Part shown: one piece after another, positions 53,209 to 64,000 of the stretch
Numbering within the stretch: position 1 is the stretch's first letter
How the letters are laid out: every line of letters begins with the position of its first letter
Source: Datura wrightii
Lineage: Eukaryota; Streptophyta; Magnoliopsida; Solanales; Solanaceae
Direction of reading: 5' to 3'
DNA length: 64,000 bases
Assembly: GCA_035772735.1 (NCBI GenBank)
Contig: JASDFA010000002.1
Span: forward strand, 8,370,001 to 8,434,000
Position numbers and translations under genes: made by a program
The notes under the pieces: generated by a model
Told to the model about the DNA's origin: nothing
What the model saw: only the letters and a program-made list of their open reading frames with translations
Database searches by the model: none

Positions 53209-54583
53209 GATTTTTATTTGTTTTTAGTTTTTCTTTGGTGGATTGCATCAATGAACTGTAGTTGCTTATGGTTGCTAAAATTTCGTTGCGTGTTGTAATT
53301 GATGTTCAAAATGTGAAAATGATTCTTTTGAAAGCATGCAATTTTGTGAATACGTAGAGTTACCTAGGCTATAGAATTTGGTTCAGTATGATTGAGGCTT
53401 AATCTTGAATTCATGTAATTGACTAATTAAAGAGTCTGTGAATGCATCTTGATTCGAGCATGTGCATGATGTGTGAAGTGAGGTTTTGCTATTCCATGTC
53501 ATTGTGAATTGTCTAGAACTTGCCTGGTGTGTATACAAAACGAAATGAAGGAGGTGTAGTGTTGGAAAGGATGTAGGCATTTCTTTGTTTTAACCGATAG
53601 TTTCCATTTTTTTCTTGTCAAATTCTACCTTTTTATATGTTGTATACCCTAGTCAGCCCGTTGAGCCTTTATCTGATTTCTTTCTTTTGTCCAAAATTGT
53701 ATGAACTAAGCTTTATTCCTTCTTTTCATTAGCCTTAAAGTCTATAAGAAGCTCTTAAGCGCTTGCAAAGAAAAGAAAATGTTTCCCAAAGTGTTAAAGA
53801 GTGAAAAGAGTGAAAAGAAAAAGAAAAGCAAAGTGGAGAAAGAAAAGATGATGTTGAAAAGGCACTTGTTGTAATTAATTGATAGTGGGGGTACATGAAA
53901 ACCCTTTGTTTTGTGTCAAGTGTGTTTGATGAAATGGGCTGTATGAAAGTAAACCAGCATGAATGGGAGAAAAAGAGAAAAAGAGAGGAACAATGTCCAT
54001 GAGTCGATGGGAATGTGTTGAAAAGGCGCTTAAGGATGCTAGCGACTATTATTAGCTAATCCAATATATACATACTAGATCCATAGCCCCGTTACAACCC
54101 ATTAAAGTCCTACGTGATCCTATATTGCATTTCTTTATATTGGTGGAGTAATACACTAAGGGCAAGCCTATGGGTCATGACATGATGCATGTGAATTCTT
54201 TTGGGAGAGAGAGTGAAATTCATTTTTATATGCCCCTACTTGCATGTTTGTGTGCTGCATGAACATAAAGGGGAAATTTCTCTCGAGTTGTGAGGGCACA
54301 TGCTTGATGAAAGATTGATTTTCGTGTCGGATTTCTTGATTAACTGATTTGCATGAGTTTGCCGATATCAAGAATCAATTCTTAAAAGTGTAGGAAGCCT
54401 TGATGTATTAAAGGTCATTGTATTGTACGACCAAGCATGTTTTCTTGATGATTTGCAAAAATTGAATAATCGGTATGACCGTAGCGTAAATTGTTGCACC
54501 ATAGTGACGAAGGTTGGGATGTAATTTGCAAGATTTGTGTATATGTTGTTCGAGGACGAACAAGGATTTAAGTGTGGGGTAAG
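53209..54583 (+). other. AtL-4 3' noncoding region
   Basis: No gene. AT-rich, co-linear with 33253-34656; ends AAGTGTGGGGTAAG, the likely polypurine tract. Confidence 0.6.
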
Positions 54584-56041
54584 TGATCTTGGGCAGATTT
54601 ATATGCCCAAGTGATACTCAAACGTATCATTTTTACCTTGTTTGTTGTGCAATGTGTATATAATATCATGTAATTGGCAATAAAATGCGAATTTATACTA
54701 ACCAACATGATTAGCATTTGTTTTGCAGGTAAATGTGATTTTTAGGAGCTAAAATGCGTGTTGGAACTATGTCGGAGTTGGACTTGGATGCGACAGTGGA
54801 AAAGACCTTGGAATGCACATTTTATAGGGGCTCCGCGATGGAGCCGTGCCACGCTACCATCGCGGTAGCACACTGCTTGAACAGGAATTAAAATGGCAAA
54901 TTCCAGTGTGCCTTCGCGTCAGCTCCGTGGCACGGAGAGAGGCCTCTGCGATGGCCTCCGTGCCACGTTGAGGTCAATTTACCGGACCCTGGAAATTCCA
55001 GTGAAGGTCCGCGTCCACACCGTGTCACGGAGGCAGTGCTCCGCGTTGGCCTCCGTGACACGTTGCTTGTTATTCCGGGAAAAATTTCCCACTAGTATAA
55101 ATAGCACACTTAGGTTTATTTTAATTAGTTTTTAGTTTTTAGACTGAGTTCAGAAGTGGAGAGCAGGAACGTGGGTTAGTAGCAGTTGAAGAACGAAAAA
55201 GCTAAGGGAATTCTTCTCTTCCTTTCTTCTTTCTATCAATTGTACGTATGATTTACACTCATTTTAGGATGATCAATCCAAGAATGAGTGGCTAATTCTC
55301 TTCCTTGCTGAGGTTTTGAACATGTGTAATGAATTCTGATTTTAATTTATATGGTTTCTTCTTCTTCTTTAATGTAGTTCTATTAATTCTTGTTTTTATT
55401 GCATTAGTGATTGGCCAACATTAATGTATATCTAAAAAGTCCAATTTCACTCGAAAGAGCAAGAAATTGGAAAGTTGTGAATTAATAGGGTATTGTTCTT
55501 AACTTGATTTGGGAAAATTGGGTTTTGATGTGCTTTCCTGATAGAAATATACTTGAAAGCCGTATTAGTCAATTTAGGAATCGGAATTGTAGTGCTAGGT
55601 CATAAATTGCATTTGATCACAGAAATGTAGACGAATGGTTTATGATTCTAAAGTGAAATTAAATACGAGAGTTTTAATTTCTAGGCGAATGTTCTTGGCT
55701 AGCAACATGAAGAAGAGATTAACCAAATTATCATCATTATCAAGTCATTACTTGTTCTTAACCTTGGCATGTTCATATCCATTGTCTAAATTCACAAGTA
55801 AATAGTTGTTATTAGTTGTAGTATATATAGTTTAGAAACCAAAAACTCAAGTAACTATTGGTTACATTGTTGTTAGCATAATTAGAAGTGAAATAGGAAT
55901 ATAGTAAACTAGGCAATTTTACGTATCTTGAGCCTCCTTGGATCGATACTTGGCTACTTAGCTACTTTATTACTTGTTTGACCATGTGCACTTGCGTGTC
56001 GGTTTTTAATATAAATTACCACGAGCAGAGCAAGCCGAGCA
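54584..56041 (+). repeat. AtL-4 3' LTR
   Basis: 1458 bp, same length as the 5' LTR; TATAAAT at 55096-55102; ends CCGAGCA before CAAAC. Confidence 0.94.
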
Positions 56042-56046
56042 CAAAC
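56042..56046. repeat. Target-site duplication of AtL-4, right copy (CAAAC)
   Basis: Matches 46052-46056. Confidence 0.92.
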
Positions 56047-56248
56047 CATCTATAATAATCGGTCAGGCCCAAGAAAATCCTAATGTCTAACAGAGAATTG
56101 AGTCTTGGCCAATCCTTAAATGTCACTATCTTTTGAGGGTCTACCTGAATACCCTCACTGGAGCCAACATGACCAAGGAATGCCACTGATTTTAGCTAGA
56201 ATTCATACTTTCTGAATTTAGCGAACAACTGGCGATCCCTGAGAGTCT

Positions 56249-56253
56249 GCAAA
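56249..56253. repeat. Flank of Tek-3 5' LTR (GCAAA), partner not found
   Basis: The five bases before TGTTATACC. The right end of Tek-3 is rearranged, so no matching duplicate is visible. Confidence 0.4.
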
Positions 56254-58488
56254 TGTTATACCCCAAAAGCCCAAAGATCATAACCGGGAGTTGAAATAGG
56301 GAAAAAGTGGAATTTTTATTGCAGTCTCAGGACGAGTCATCTCACGACTTGTGAGGGAAGCCTATGTGTCGTCAGTGACTCGTGGGGAGGGCTTGTGTTT
56401 TTAGAAGAATTCTTGGGAGAGTTGAGCCCCACTGGCGAAACCATGACTCATGGTCAGGACCCACGAGTCGTTGGCTCAGCCATGGGGGGGGAAATAAGTG
56501 GAGAAAGTACGTTAGGCAATGTACTTAATGAGTGGTGACCACGAGTCGTGGTAAGCCATAACGAGTCGTGAAGTGACTAGTTACGAGCCCAGCAGAACAA
56601 ATAAGGCAGTGCACTTGATGATCGATATAACGAGTCGTGCCCTCTAGTAATGAGTCATCAGGTCATTTGTTAGGACCACCTGATAGTTTTTTCCTGCGAA
56701 ATTAGTAAGGGCCATTTTGTAGTTCCTAAATCCCTAAAGCCTAAACTATGTCGTTTAAGGCTCGTCTTAGTGGGTTTTAAGAGGGGGAAACCTATTCTAA
56801 GTTATTTCCTTCCATGCACAAAAACTTGAGAGGTTGAGGAGGTGATCTAGAGCTAGTTCCAAGGTTTCCATCCAAATTTCATCTTGGGCAATCAGAGAAG
56901 TGGAATCAATCCCTTCCAGGTATGTAGGGTTATGAGTGGGTGTTTCTTTCCACAGTCATGCCCACTTTATATCTAAGTATGAGAATTTCCTATCCTCAAG
57001 TTATGGGGTTTTTACTCAAATGCATGAATCTTCAATTTCTATACATGGGTATGATTAAATTGTGTTTCCATGATTGAAGTATGAAGAATGGGCAGATTTT
57101 AAATTGTTTTCAATTGAAAATTATGTTTTCTAGTTTTTATGAAATTTAAGGCCCATTGATAAGAAGTTCCTAAAATAAGAGATTTGTGATGAATTTATGA
57201 TGATGATGATAAAGCATGTTTCAAAGCTACCCATACTTATGGTATTGTTTTCAAAAGGATTTGAGTAGTTCCAAGCATGATTAAGTGTTGGAAAGGAACT
57301 TATGTCAAGTATGTATGATATATTGTCTCTAAAGTAAGCTTACCACATAATTTTGGGGCAAGAACTCTCAATTATCCTTGAGTTTGCGGTATGTTTTGAA
57401 CTAAAGCTTCTCATATGCCTGATTTCGTATTTGAGGTGTATTTTGTTATTGAGCTTAGTCAAAAGACGATGTTGAGCTTTGTTATATACGATGTAGAGCA
57501 TATGAAAGTTTTTGGGAGTATTTTCTAGCACCGAGTAAGTTGTGGGTCGATCACCCTATACCTCAAAAGTACGCCAATGTAGGTTGATACTATTATATGA
57601 TTTGGGACCTTTCTTGTGAGCTTCCCTTGCCCGAATGGGCCTTCAGCTTGATATCGATATCGTGGTAGTGTCCTTAGCCCTGGCAAGGTTTTGGATGGCT
57701 CTGCTCACTTGAGTGTGATAGTTGGGACCACATAAGTTCTATCGTGGTATGTCGGTTAAAAGACGAGTCTCCCATTGATCCTCATGATTTCAGAAATGTA
57801 TATTCATTAGTTATGAGATTTATGTAAATGCATCTTCTAAAGCAGGTTTGACTCAATGTTCAACTTTTACTTATAAATATCAGAATTCAGCTTTGAGTTA
57901 ATCGATTTAGTTATGATGTTATAAAGCATGTTATATCATGTAATGAAAAGATCATGATTTCGGAAAGAATGCATACCAATCCTACTCTCACTTTTCTGAT
58001 GTTATGTTTTGTTTGATGCATTGTCTTTAAATGATTTTATTTACATTAGAGATTTTACTTACCTTGCATACTCGATACATTCCACGTACTGACTGTATAC
58101 TTCTATACTGTATCGTTTCATGATACAGGACTCGGCTCTCAACTTCAATGCCGCCCGTAATCAGCTTATTGGAGTTAGCATTTCTTATTTGGTGAGTCGT
58201 CATCTTCCGAGTACTAGACTATCCATCTTTTATTTATGTATTTCATTTTAGTATTGTTGAGTTATTTGGGTTCTATTCACATCAACTCATGATGATTAGA
58301 TGCTATTCAGACATATGTATGTATTTAGCTTTGGATTTTATATCCTGATGTTACATTCAAGTTAGAATTCCGCTATGATTGTATTGATGGTTATTCAGTT
58401 CTTGATTGAGTTAGATGTATGCTTATCCCATGGATTGACTTGGGGTCTCTCCAGGCTCCTTGTCCCGTGTTGCAATCCGGGCTTCCGA
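56254..58488 (+). repeat. Tek-3 5' LTR, end clipped
   Basis: Co-linear with 59342 onward; reaches CTTGTCCCGTGTTGCAATCCGGG but lacks the terminal TCATGACA-type end. Carries ACGAGTCGT motifs at 56330-56650. No gene inside. Confidence 0.85.
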
Positions 58489-58660
58489 TGGGCGATTTAC
58501 ATCTTCGCCCATAAAGAGCCTCGAATGGTGCCAACTGAATGCTAGAGTGATAGTTGTTATAATAAGAAAACTCGATCAGGGGCAAGTGATCATCCCAACT
58601 ACCTTTGAAGTCCATCACACATACTCTCAACATGTCCTCGAGAGTTTGGATTGTTCGAGG
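58489..58660 (-). pseudogene. Inverted integrase fragment inside Tek-3
   Basis: Minus strand: RTIQTLEDMLRVCVMDFKGS, LIEFSYYNNYHSSIQ and FEALYGRRCKSPIG, the part of integrase after the HPQTDG motif. It is inverted relative to the integrase C-terminus that follows and abuts a clipped LTR. Confidence 0.85.
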
Positions 58661-59096
58661 TGGACGATTGGGTATTTCTGAAGGTATCTCCCATGAAGGG
58701 AGTCATGCAGTGTGGGAAGAAAGGAAAAATTAGTCCGCGTTATGTTGGTCCCTAACAGATTATGAGAAGAGTTGGTAAGGTAGCTTATGAGTTGGACTTT
58801 CCCAAAGAGTTATCTTCCGTGCATCCTATGTTTCATGTGTCACTTTTGAAGAAATGTTTAGGAGATCCAGCTCTAGTAGTCCCGGTGAACAACATTGGTG
58901 TGAAGGATACCCTTAGCTATGAAGAAGTTCTAGTTGAAATATTGGATTGTCGAGTTCAAAGGCTGAGGAAAAAGTAAGTAGCTTCAGTAAAGGTGTTATG
59001 GAGAAACCAGCATGTTGAGGGAGTTATGTGGGAAGCCAAGGCAGATATGATGGCTAAGTACCATCACCTATTTCTTACCAACTTAGTTTCAGTTTG
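58661..59096 (+). pseudogene. Tek-3 integrase C-terminus
   Basis: Plus strand: VDDWVFLKVSPMKGVMQCGKK, then RRVGKVAYELDFPKELSSVHPMFHVSLLKKCLGDPAL, YEEVLVEILDCRVQRLRKK, and VKVLWRNQHVEGVMWEAKADM, ending about 59096. Stops at 58755 and 58976. About 100 residues expected between the inverted fragment and this one are missing. Confidence 0.85.
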
Positions 59097-59341
59097 AGGT
59101 ATCAGCTGTTTCCCTAATACTCTGTTTATCTTCATGTTCAGTTCATGTGTACAAGTTTGTTTTATGGTATGGTGAATGTATGTGATGACTAAATATAGTT
59201 CAGTTGCGTATTTTGAACCGGAGGTAGTCATTACGTCAGTTTTTGGTTTAAATGATTAGCATTTGATTATGAAATTTTATATCTCTCCTTTTCTGTGTGT
59301 TTTCCAACATTCGGGGATGAATGTTCCCAAGGGGGAGATAT
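59097..59341 (+). other. Tek-3 3' untranslated region and polypurine tract
   Basis: Noncoding; ends CATTCGGGGATGAATG, then CCCAAGGGGGAGATAT before TGTTATACC. Confidence 0.65.
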
Positions 59342-61643
59342 TGTTATACCCCGAAAGCCCAAAAATCAGACCCGGGTGTTGAAACGGGGAAAAACTGGGA
59401 ATTTTCTTTATAGCCTCAGGACGAGTTGTGTCACGACTCATGAGGATAGCCCACGAGTCGTTAGGTGACTCGTGGGGAAGCAATCATAGTTGCGAAAGTG
59501 ATAGCTGGGTAGTGTACCTGACGGGAGTCCCCACGAGTCGTTGTCAGTCTTAACAATTCGTGGGGTGAGTCATTGGCAGGCTTGAAGTCCAAAGTTCGGA
59601 AATGAGACAGTGTACTTCACGAGTGGTGACCACGAGTCGTGCTCACCCCTAACGAGTGATGAAGTGACCCGTTATGAGTCCAGGAGAAAAGATAAGGCAG
59701 TGCACTTAACGATCGACATAAAGAGTCCTGCCCTCTAGCAACGAGTCGTCAGGTCGTCTGTTAGGACCACCTGGCAGTTATTTTCTATGAAATTAGTAAG
59801 GGTCTTTTCATAATTCCTAAGTTCCTAAAGCCTAAACTACATCATTTAAGCCTATGAAAGGTGGGTTTTAGAGGGGGAAAGTATCCTAACTATTCATTCA
59901 TGCATGCAAGAGAATAGAAGAGTGATAGAGAGGTGAGCAAAGGGTGATTCAAGGTTTTCTTCTTCAATTTCATTCAATTCCATTTTGGGAATTCAAGGAA
60001 GAGTAAGATTCAGTCTCCATTAGGTATGTAAGGTTATGAATGGGTGGTTTCTTCCACACCCATGCCCAATCCCTCTCTAAAAAGTATGAAATTCTATTGT
60101 TGATCTATGGGGCTTTTACCCAAAGGCAGGAATTATCTATTTCTATGCATGGTCATGAATTGATTATGATTTTATTATAAAATTACAAAGCATGGGGCTA
60201 ATTTTATAATGATTTCTACTAAAATTCTTATCTCTAGCCTTATGAATATTGATGTTCATTGACGAGATGATCATGAAAAGTGAGATTTGTGAATTATATG
60301 TGATAATGATGAGATATTATGATGAAAAACATGATTTGTATCGATACGTGTTTATAATTATGTTTTCAATGAGAATTGAGTATTTCTAAATATAATAAAG
60401 CTTTGGGCAATGCCCACATATTAAGTTTAAATGATGATTTTCCCGAACTAAGCTTACCATATTGTTTTGGAGCGAAGACTCCCAAACTTATATTCTAGCT
60501 TGTGATATGTTCTGAGTTAAGACTTCCTATACATAGCTTACCACATAGTTTAGGGGAAAATACTCCAAAGTATGTTTTCAGCTATGGTATGTTTTGAACT
60601 AGAGCTTCTCATATGTATTATTTTGTATTTGAGATGTATTTAATTATTGAGCTTTATCAATAAGGAATGTTGAGCTTCGTTGTAAGACGATGTAGAGCAT
60701 ATGCACGTTTTTGAGAGAAGAGTCTAGCATCGAGCGGGCTAAGGGGTCAATCACCCTATGCCCCAGAACTACGCGCCAAAGTAGGTTGATACTATTATAT
60801 GACTTGGGACCTCCCTTGTGAGCATTCCTTTTCCCGAATGGGCCTTCGGCTTGATATCAATATCATGGTACCGTCCTTAGCCCTGTCAAAGTTTTGGATG
60901 GCTCTGCCCACTTGACTGTATTAGTCGGGACCACATAAGCTCTATTGTGGTATGTCAGTTAAAAGACGAGTCTCCCATTGTTCATCGTGATTTCAGATAT
61001 GCATATTCATTTCTTATGAGATTTATGTCAATGCATGTTCTAAAGGAAGTTTGATTCAATGTTTAGCTTTTAAGTTATAAATTTCATAATTCAGCTTTGA
61101 GTCAACTGATTTAGTTATGATGCTATGAAGCACGTTATATCATGTTACGAAGAAGTTAAGATTTCAGAAAGAATGCATGCAAGTCCTACTCTCATTTTTC
61201 TGATGTTATGTTTTGTTTAATGCATAGTCTTTAAATGAATTTTTTAACTTACATTAGCGGTTTTACTTACCTTGCATACTCTATACATTACACATACTGA
61301 CTGCATACTTCTATGCTATATCATTTCATGATATAGGACCCGACTCTCAGCTTCAGCCCCGCTCTTAATCAGCTTATCGGAGTTAGCGTTGCTTATTTGG
61401 TGAGTCCTCATCTTCCAAGGACTAGAACATCCATATTTTCATTATGTATTTTAGTTTCATCTTGTTTAGTTAGTTGGCGTCTTGTCCAATCAACTCCTCA
61501 TGATTAGAGGCTATTCAGACATATGTATGTATTCAGCTTCAGATTTTATATTCTGATGTTATATTCAAGTTAGACTTCTGCTATGATTGTATTGATGGTC
61601 ATGAAGTTCTTGATTGAGTTAGATGTATACTTATGCCATAGTT
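59342..61643 (+). repeat. Tek-3 3' LTR, end clipped
   Basis: About 2.3 kb co-linear with 56254-58440; stops at ATGCCATAGTT, where a minus-strand LTR begins. ACGAGTCGT motifs at 59410-59760. It contains a local duplication of an 'AGCTTACCATA...CTCCAAA' segment (60460-60570). Confidence 0.85.
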
Positions 61644-62713
61644 TGTCATGACCCGAGTTTACACCCTAGCCATAACACGGGACAAGGAACCCTGAAATGC
61701 TCCAAGTCGACCAATGGCATAATCATAGCATAACAGTTAACAATAGAAACAACCAACAACATGAATAAGCGGAAGCTAATAGCAAGAGTCTAATAGAAAC
61801 CACAAGAACAATTATAACAACAGTTGATATAATGTTGAGTATGTCTAGACAAGTCTAAAAGCCTTCTACTAAACTGATGAGTTGCTGGGACAAGCCCCCA
61901 GCTAACTCCTAAAATTTGAAAACTGAAACATAAAGAAGGTATGAACATAAATCACATCCTTGGGGATGAGGACTCACCACTAGCAGTTGAGAGGTAATGA
62001 AGCGTATCTAATCACGAGGCTGAGTTTGGAAACCTGAATCTATATCAAGAAATGATATAGCACAAAAGGCATGCGGTCAGTACTTGGAATGTACTGAGCA
62101 TGCGGGATAACATAATAATTAATTATACAAATATATGATAAGAAAATAACAAAGTACATTGACACAACTGATTTATCATGCAACAATCCTCGTGTGAGCA
62201 ACATACACATATATATACAAGAAGCTTTTCTTTGGATCTCATATTACGAAACATCATCGAGTTCATGCATAAGTCTCTAGTTCTGAACGTTTAATAAGAG
62301 TTGAATCTGAAACTAGCATCACACTGTACTAGATCACTGGTGGTAACTGAGCCAGATTCTCATTATTTTAAATCTGTTATAATTTGAAATCTGAATCATA
62401 TGGAACTGAATCATACTGATAACAAAACTAAGGGAGTCATTCTCTACTATGGAGAGTTCCAGCTGAACTAAGGAGTCATTCTCTACCATGGAGGAACCTG
62501 ACTGAACTAGGGAATCTCTCTCTACTATGAAGGATCTCGACTGAGCTTGGCAATCACTCTCTACTATGGAGGATCCTGACTGAGCTAGGGAGTTACTCTA
62601 TGCTATGGAGGATCCCTACTGAGCTAGGGATTTACTCTCTACTATGGAGGATCCTGACTGAACTAGGGATTCTCTCTCTACTATGGAGGATCCCGACTGA
62701 GCTAGGGAGTCAC
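61644..62713 (-). repeat. Tek-4: minus-strand LTR fragment
   Basis: On the minus strand it ends ...GTAAACTCGGGTCATGACA (at 61644), the usual Tekay-like LTR terminus, and shares the GGACAAGG...CTCC block with Tek-1 LTR ends. It is in head-to-head junction with the clipped Tek-3 LTR. The other side is interrupted by AtL-5 at 62714, so the rest lies outside the window. It contains a 39-bp minisatellite. Confidence 0.75.
62422..62713. repeat. 39-bp minisatellite, about 7.5 units
   Basis: Tandem units of 39 bp with consensus around TAGGGAGTCACTCTCTACTATGGAGGATC split between unit halves; each unit ends CTGACTGA-like. Units differ by a few bases. The last unit is cut by the AtL-5 LTR at 62714. The repeat is a multiple of three, which produces a spurious repetitive reading frame. 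Confidence 0.9.
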
Positions 62714-64000
62714 TGCTCGGTGCTTTGGGGTACGGGTAAAAACCGACACGCAAGTGCACGTGGTCAAACAAGTAATAAAGTGGCTAAGTAGCCAAGTATC
62801 GATCCAAGGAGGCTCAAGATATGTAAAATTGCCTAATTTACTATATTTCTATTTAACTTCTAATTATGCTAACAACAACGTACCCAAGAGTAATTGAATT
62901 TTTATTTCTAAACGGTATACTACAATTAATACAAACTATTTACTTTTGAATATAGACAATGGATATGAACATGCCAAGGTTAAGAACAAGTAATGAACTT
63001 GATAATCATGATAAATTTGGTTAATTCTCTTCTTCATGTTGCTAGCCAAGAACATTTGCCTAGAAATTAAAACTCTCGTATTTAATTTCACTTTAGAATC
63101 ATAAACCATCCGTCTACATTTCTATGATCAAATGCAATTTATGACCTAGCACTACAATTCCAGTTCCTAATTTGACTAATATGGCTTCCAAGTATATTTC
63201 TATCAGGAAAGCACATCAAAACCCAATTTTCCCAAATTAAGTTAAGAACAATACCCTATTAATTCACAACTTTCCAATTTCTTGCTCTCTCGAGTGAAAT
63301 TGGACTTTTTAGATATACATTAATGTTGGTCAATCACTAATGCAGTAAACAACAAGAATTAATAGAACAACATTAAAGAAGAAGAATAAACCATATCAAT
63401 GAAAATCAGAATTCATTACACATGTTCAAAACCTCAGCAAGAAAGAGAATTAGCCACTCATTCTTGGATTGATCATCCTAAAATGAGTGTAAATCATACG
63501 TACAATTGATAGAAAGAAGAAAGGAAGAGAAGAAATCCCTTAGCTTTTCCAATCTTCAACTGCTACTAACCCACGTTCCTGCTCTCCACTTCTGAACTCA
63601 GTCTAAAAACTGAAAAACTACTTAAAATAAACCTAAGTGTGCTATTTATACTAGTGGAAAATTTTTCCCGGAATAACAAGCAACGTGTCACGGAGGCCAA
63701 CGCGGAGCAATGCCTCCGTGACACGGCGTGGACGCGGACCCTCACTGGAATTTCCAGGGTCCAGTAATTTAACCTCAACGTGGCACGGAGGCCATCGCGG
63801 AGGCCTATCTCCGTGCCACGGAGCTGACTCGCATGCACACTGGAAATTGCAAATTTAATTCCTGCTCAGGCAGGGTGCTACCGCGATGGTAGCGTGGCAC
63901 GGAGCCATCGCGGAGCCCCTATAAATCCTGCATTCCCGGGTCTTTTCCACGCTCGCATCCAAGTCCAACTCCGACATAGTTCCAACATGCATTTTAGCTC
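62714..64000 (-). repeat. AtL-5 LTR (minus), leaves window
   Basis: On the minus strand it ends ...CACTTGCGTGTCGGTTTTTACC...CCGAGCA at 62714 and matches AtL-3/AtL-4 LTRs; TATAAATAGC is read at 63650-63641, with the hairpin cluster at about 63680-63925. No primer site lies at its low-coordinate side, so it is either a solo LTR or the 3' LTR of a minus-strand element continuing to the right. About 1287 bp are visible. Confidence 0.88.

Larger units (their letters stand above)
46057..56041 (+). mobile_element. AtL-4: non-autonomous Athila-like element with intact gag-pro frame
   Basis: Second full copy of the AtL-3 type: LTRs 46057-47514 and 54584-56041 (both 1458 bp), primer site, gag-pro fused to the pol tail (open for ~797 codons), hairpin module, intron, ORF2 with two stops, conserved 3' blocks and the CAAAC target duplication. 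No RT, RNase H or integrase core. LTRs differ by roughly two dozen bases by eye. Inserted in Tek-0 RNase H in the opposite orientation. Confidence 0.94.
56042..56253 (-). pseudogene. Tek-0 RT thumb fragment
   Basis: Minus strand: LQTLRDRQLFAKFRKYEF, VAFLGHVGSSEGIQVDPQKI and LDIRIFLGLTDYYRWF, the RT thumb/connection of Tekay-like pol. It continues on the other side of AtL-4 at 46056. The upper end is interrupted by the Tek-3 LTR at 56254. Confidence 0.85.
56254..61643 (+). mobile_element. Tek-3: rearranged Tekay-like element
   Basis: Plus-strand 5' LTR (56254 to about 58488, missing its last ~20 bp), then a short inverted piece of integrase, a forward integrase C-terminus, a polypurine tract and a 3' LTR (59342 to about 61643, also clipped). 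Primer site, gag, protease, RT and RNase H are gone. Both LTRs start TGTTATACCCC, a subfamily distinct from Tek-1 and Tek-2. Confidence 0.82.

Noticed and set aside
62600..62791. Open frame with repeated LLWRIPTELG-type peptide
   Set aside because: Produced by the 39-bp minisatellite, whose unit is a multiple of three; it runs into the AtL-5 LTR and has no other coding signs.

Overview
The window is wall-to-wall transposable-element DNA from a flowering-plant genome. No host gene, rRNA or tRNA gene was found. Everything readable belongs to two Ty3/gypsy LTR-retrotransposon groups. (1) An Athila-like group, here AtL-1 to AtL-5: ~1.4-1.47 kb LTRs starting TGATC and normally ending CA, a primer-binding site matching the 3' end of plant tRNA-Asp, gag-pro-pol, and an extra ORF of about 400 codons ('ORF2') after pol. 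(2) A Tekay/Del-like group, Tek-0 to Tek-4: ~2.2 kb LTRs starting TGTAACACCCC or TGTTATACCCC and ending TGACA, with a tRNA-iMet primer site where one survives. Protein style and LTR sequence suggest a eudicot, most likely Solanaceae, in pericentromeric heterochromatin (inference). Element names are local labels.

Layout. AtL-1 (minus, runs off the left edge, 5' LTR 17000-18409) is split by AtL-2 (plus, 3676-14206; 5-bp target duplication GCAGA). AtL-1 abuts Tek-0, the oldest layer (minus), which survives as three pieces: 18410-19188, 45562-46056 and 56042-56253. Tek-0 was hit by Tek-1 (minus, 19189-45561; duplication GCAAC/GTAAC), by AtL-4 (plus, 46057-56041; CAAAC) and by Tek-3 (plus, from 56254). 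Tek-1 was hit by Tek-2 (plus, 22593-39406; TAGGA), and Tek-2 by AtL-3 (plus, 26122-36126; ATGGT). The longest chain of nesting is therefore Tek-0 > Tek-1 > Tek-2 > AtL-3. The right end holds a rearranged Tek-3, a head-to-head junction with a minus-strand LTR (Tek-4), a 39-bp minisatellite, and an AtL LTR (AtL-5) leaving the window.

The most interesting unit is the AtL-3/AtL-4 type. Both copies carry the same internal deletion: gag-protease is joined in frame to the last ~20 codons of pol, so RT, RNase H and most of integrase are absent, while ORF2 and all noncoding modules remain. Two copies at unrelated sites share this structure, so the derivative was mobilised after it formed. It presumably used enzymes from a full element such as AtL-1. 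Conserved noncoding features include: a palindrome at the LTR start; a GC-rich hairpin cluster before the LTR TATA box; a second copy of that hairpin module before an internal TATA-like site and a ~0.7 kb intron ahead of ORF2; a GNRA-type hairpin just after the ORF2 stop; a hairpin just after the pol stop; and a ~127-nt conserved block in the 3' noncoding region. Gag in all four AtL copies has no upstream AUG; an in-frame TGA is followed two codons later by CTG in good initiation context.

Almost all coding regions are broken. AtL-4 keeps an uninterrupted gag-pro frame of ~797 codons, although its zinc-knuckle His is replaced by Leu. Many premature stops are C-to-T type changes (CAG to TAG, CGA to TGA, CAA to TAA, TGG to TGA), as expected for methylated, silenced repeats. 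Percentages and counts given are by-eye estimates.
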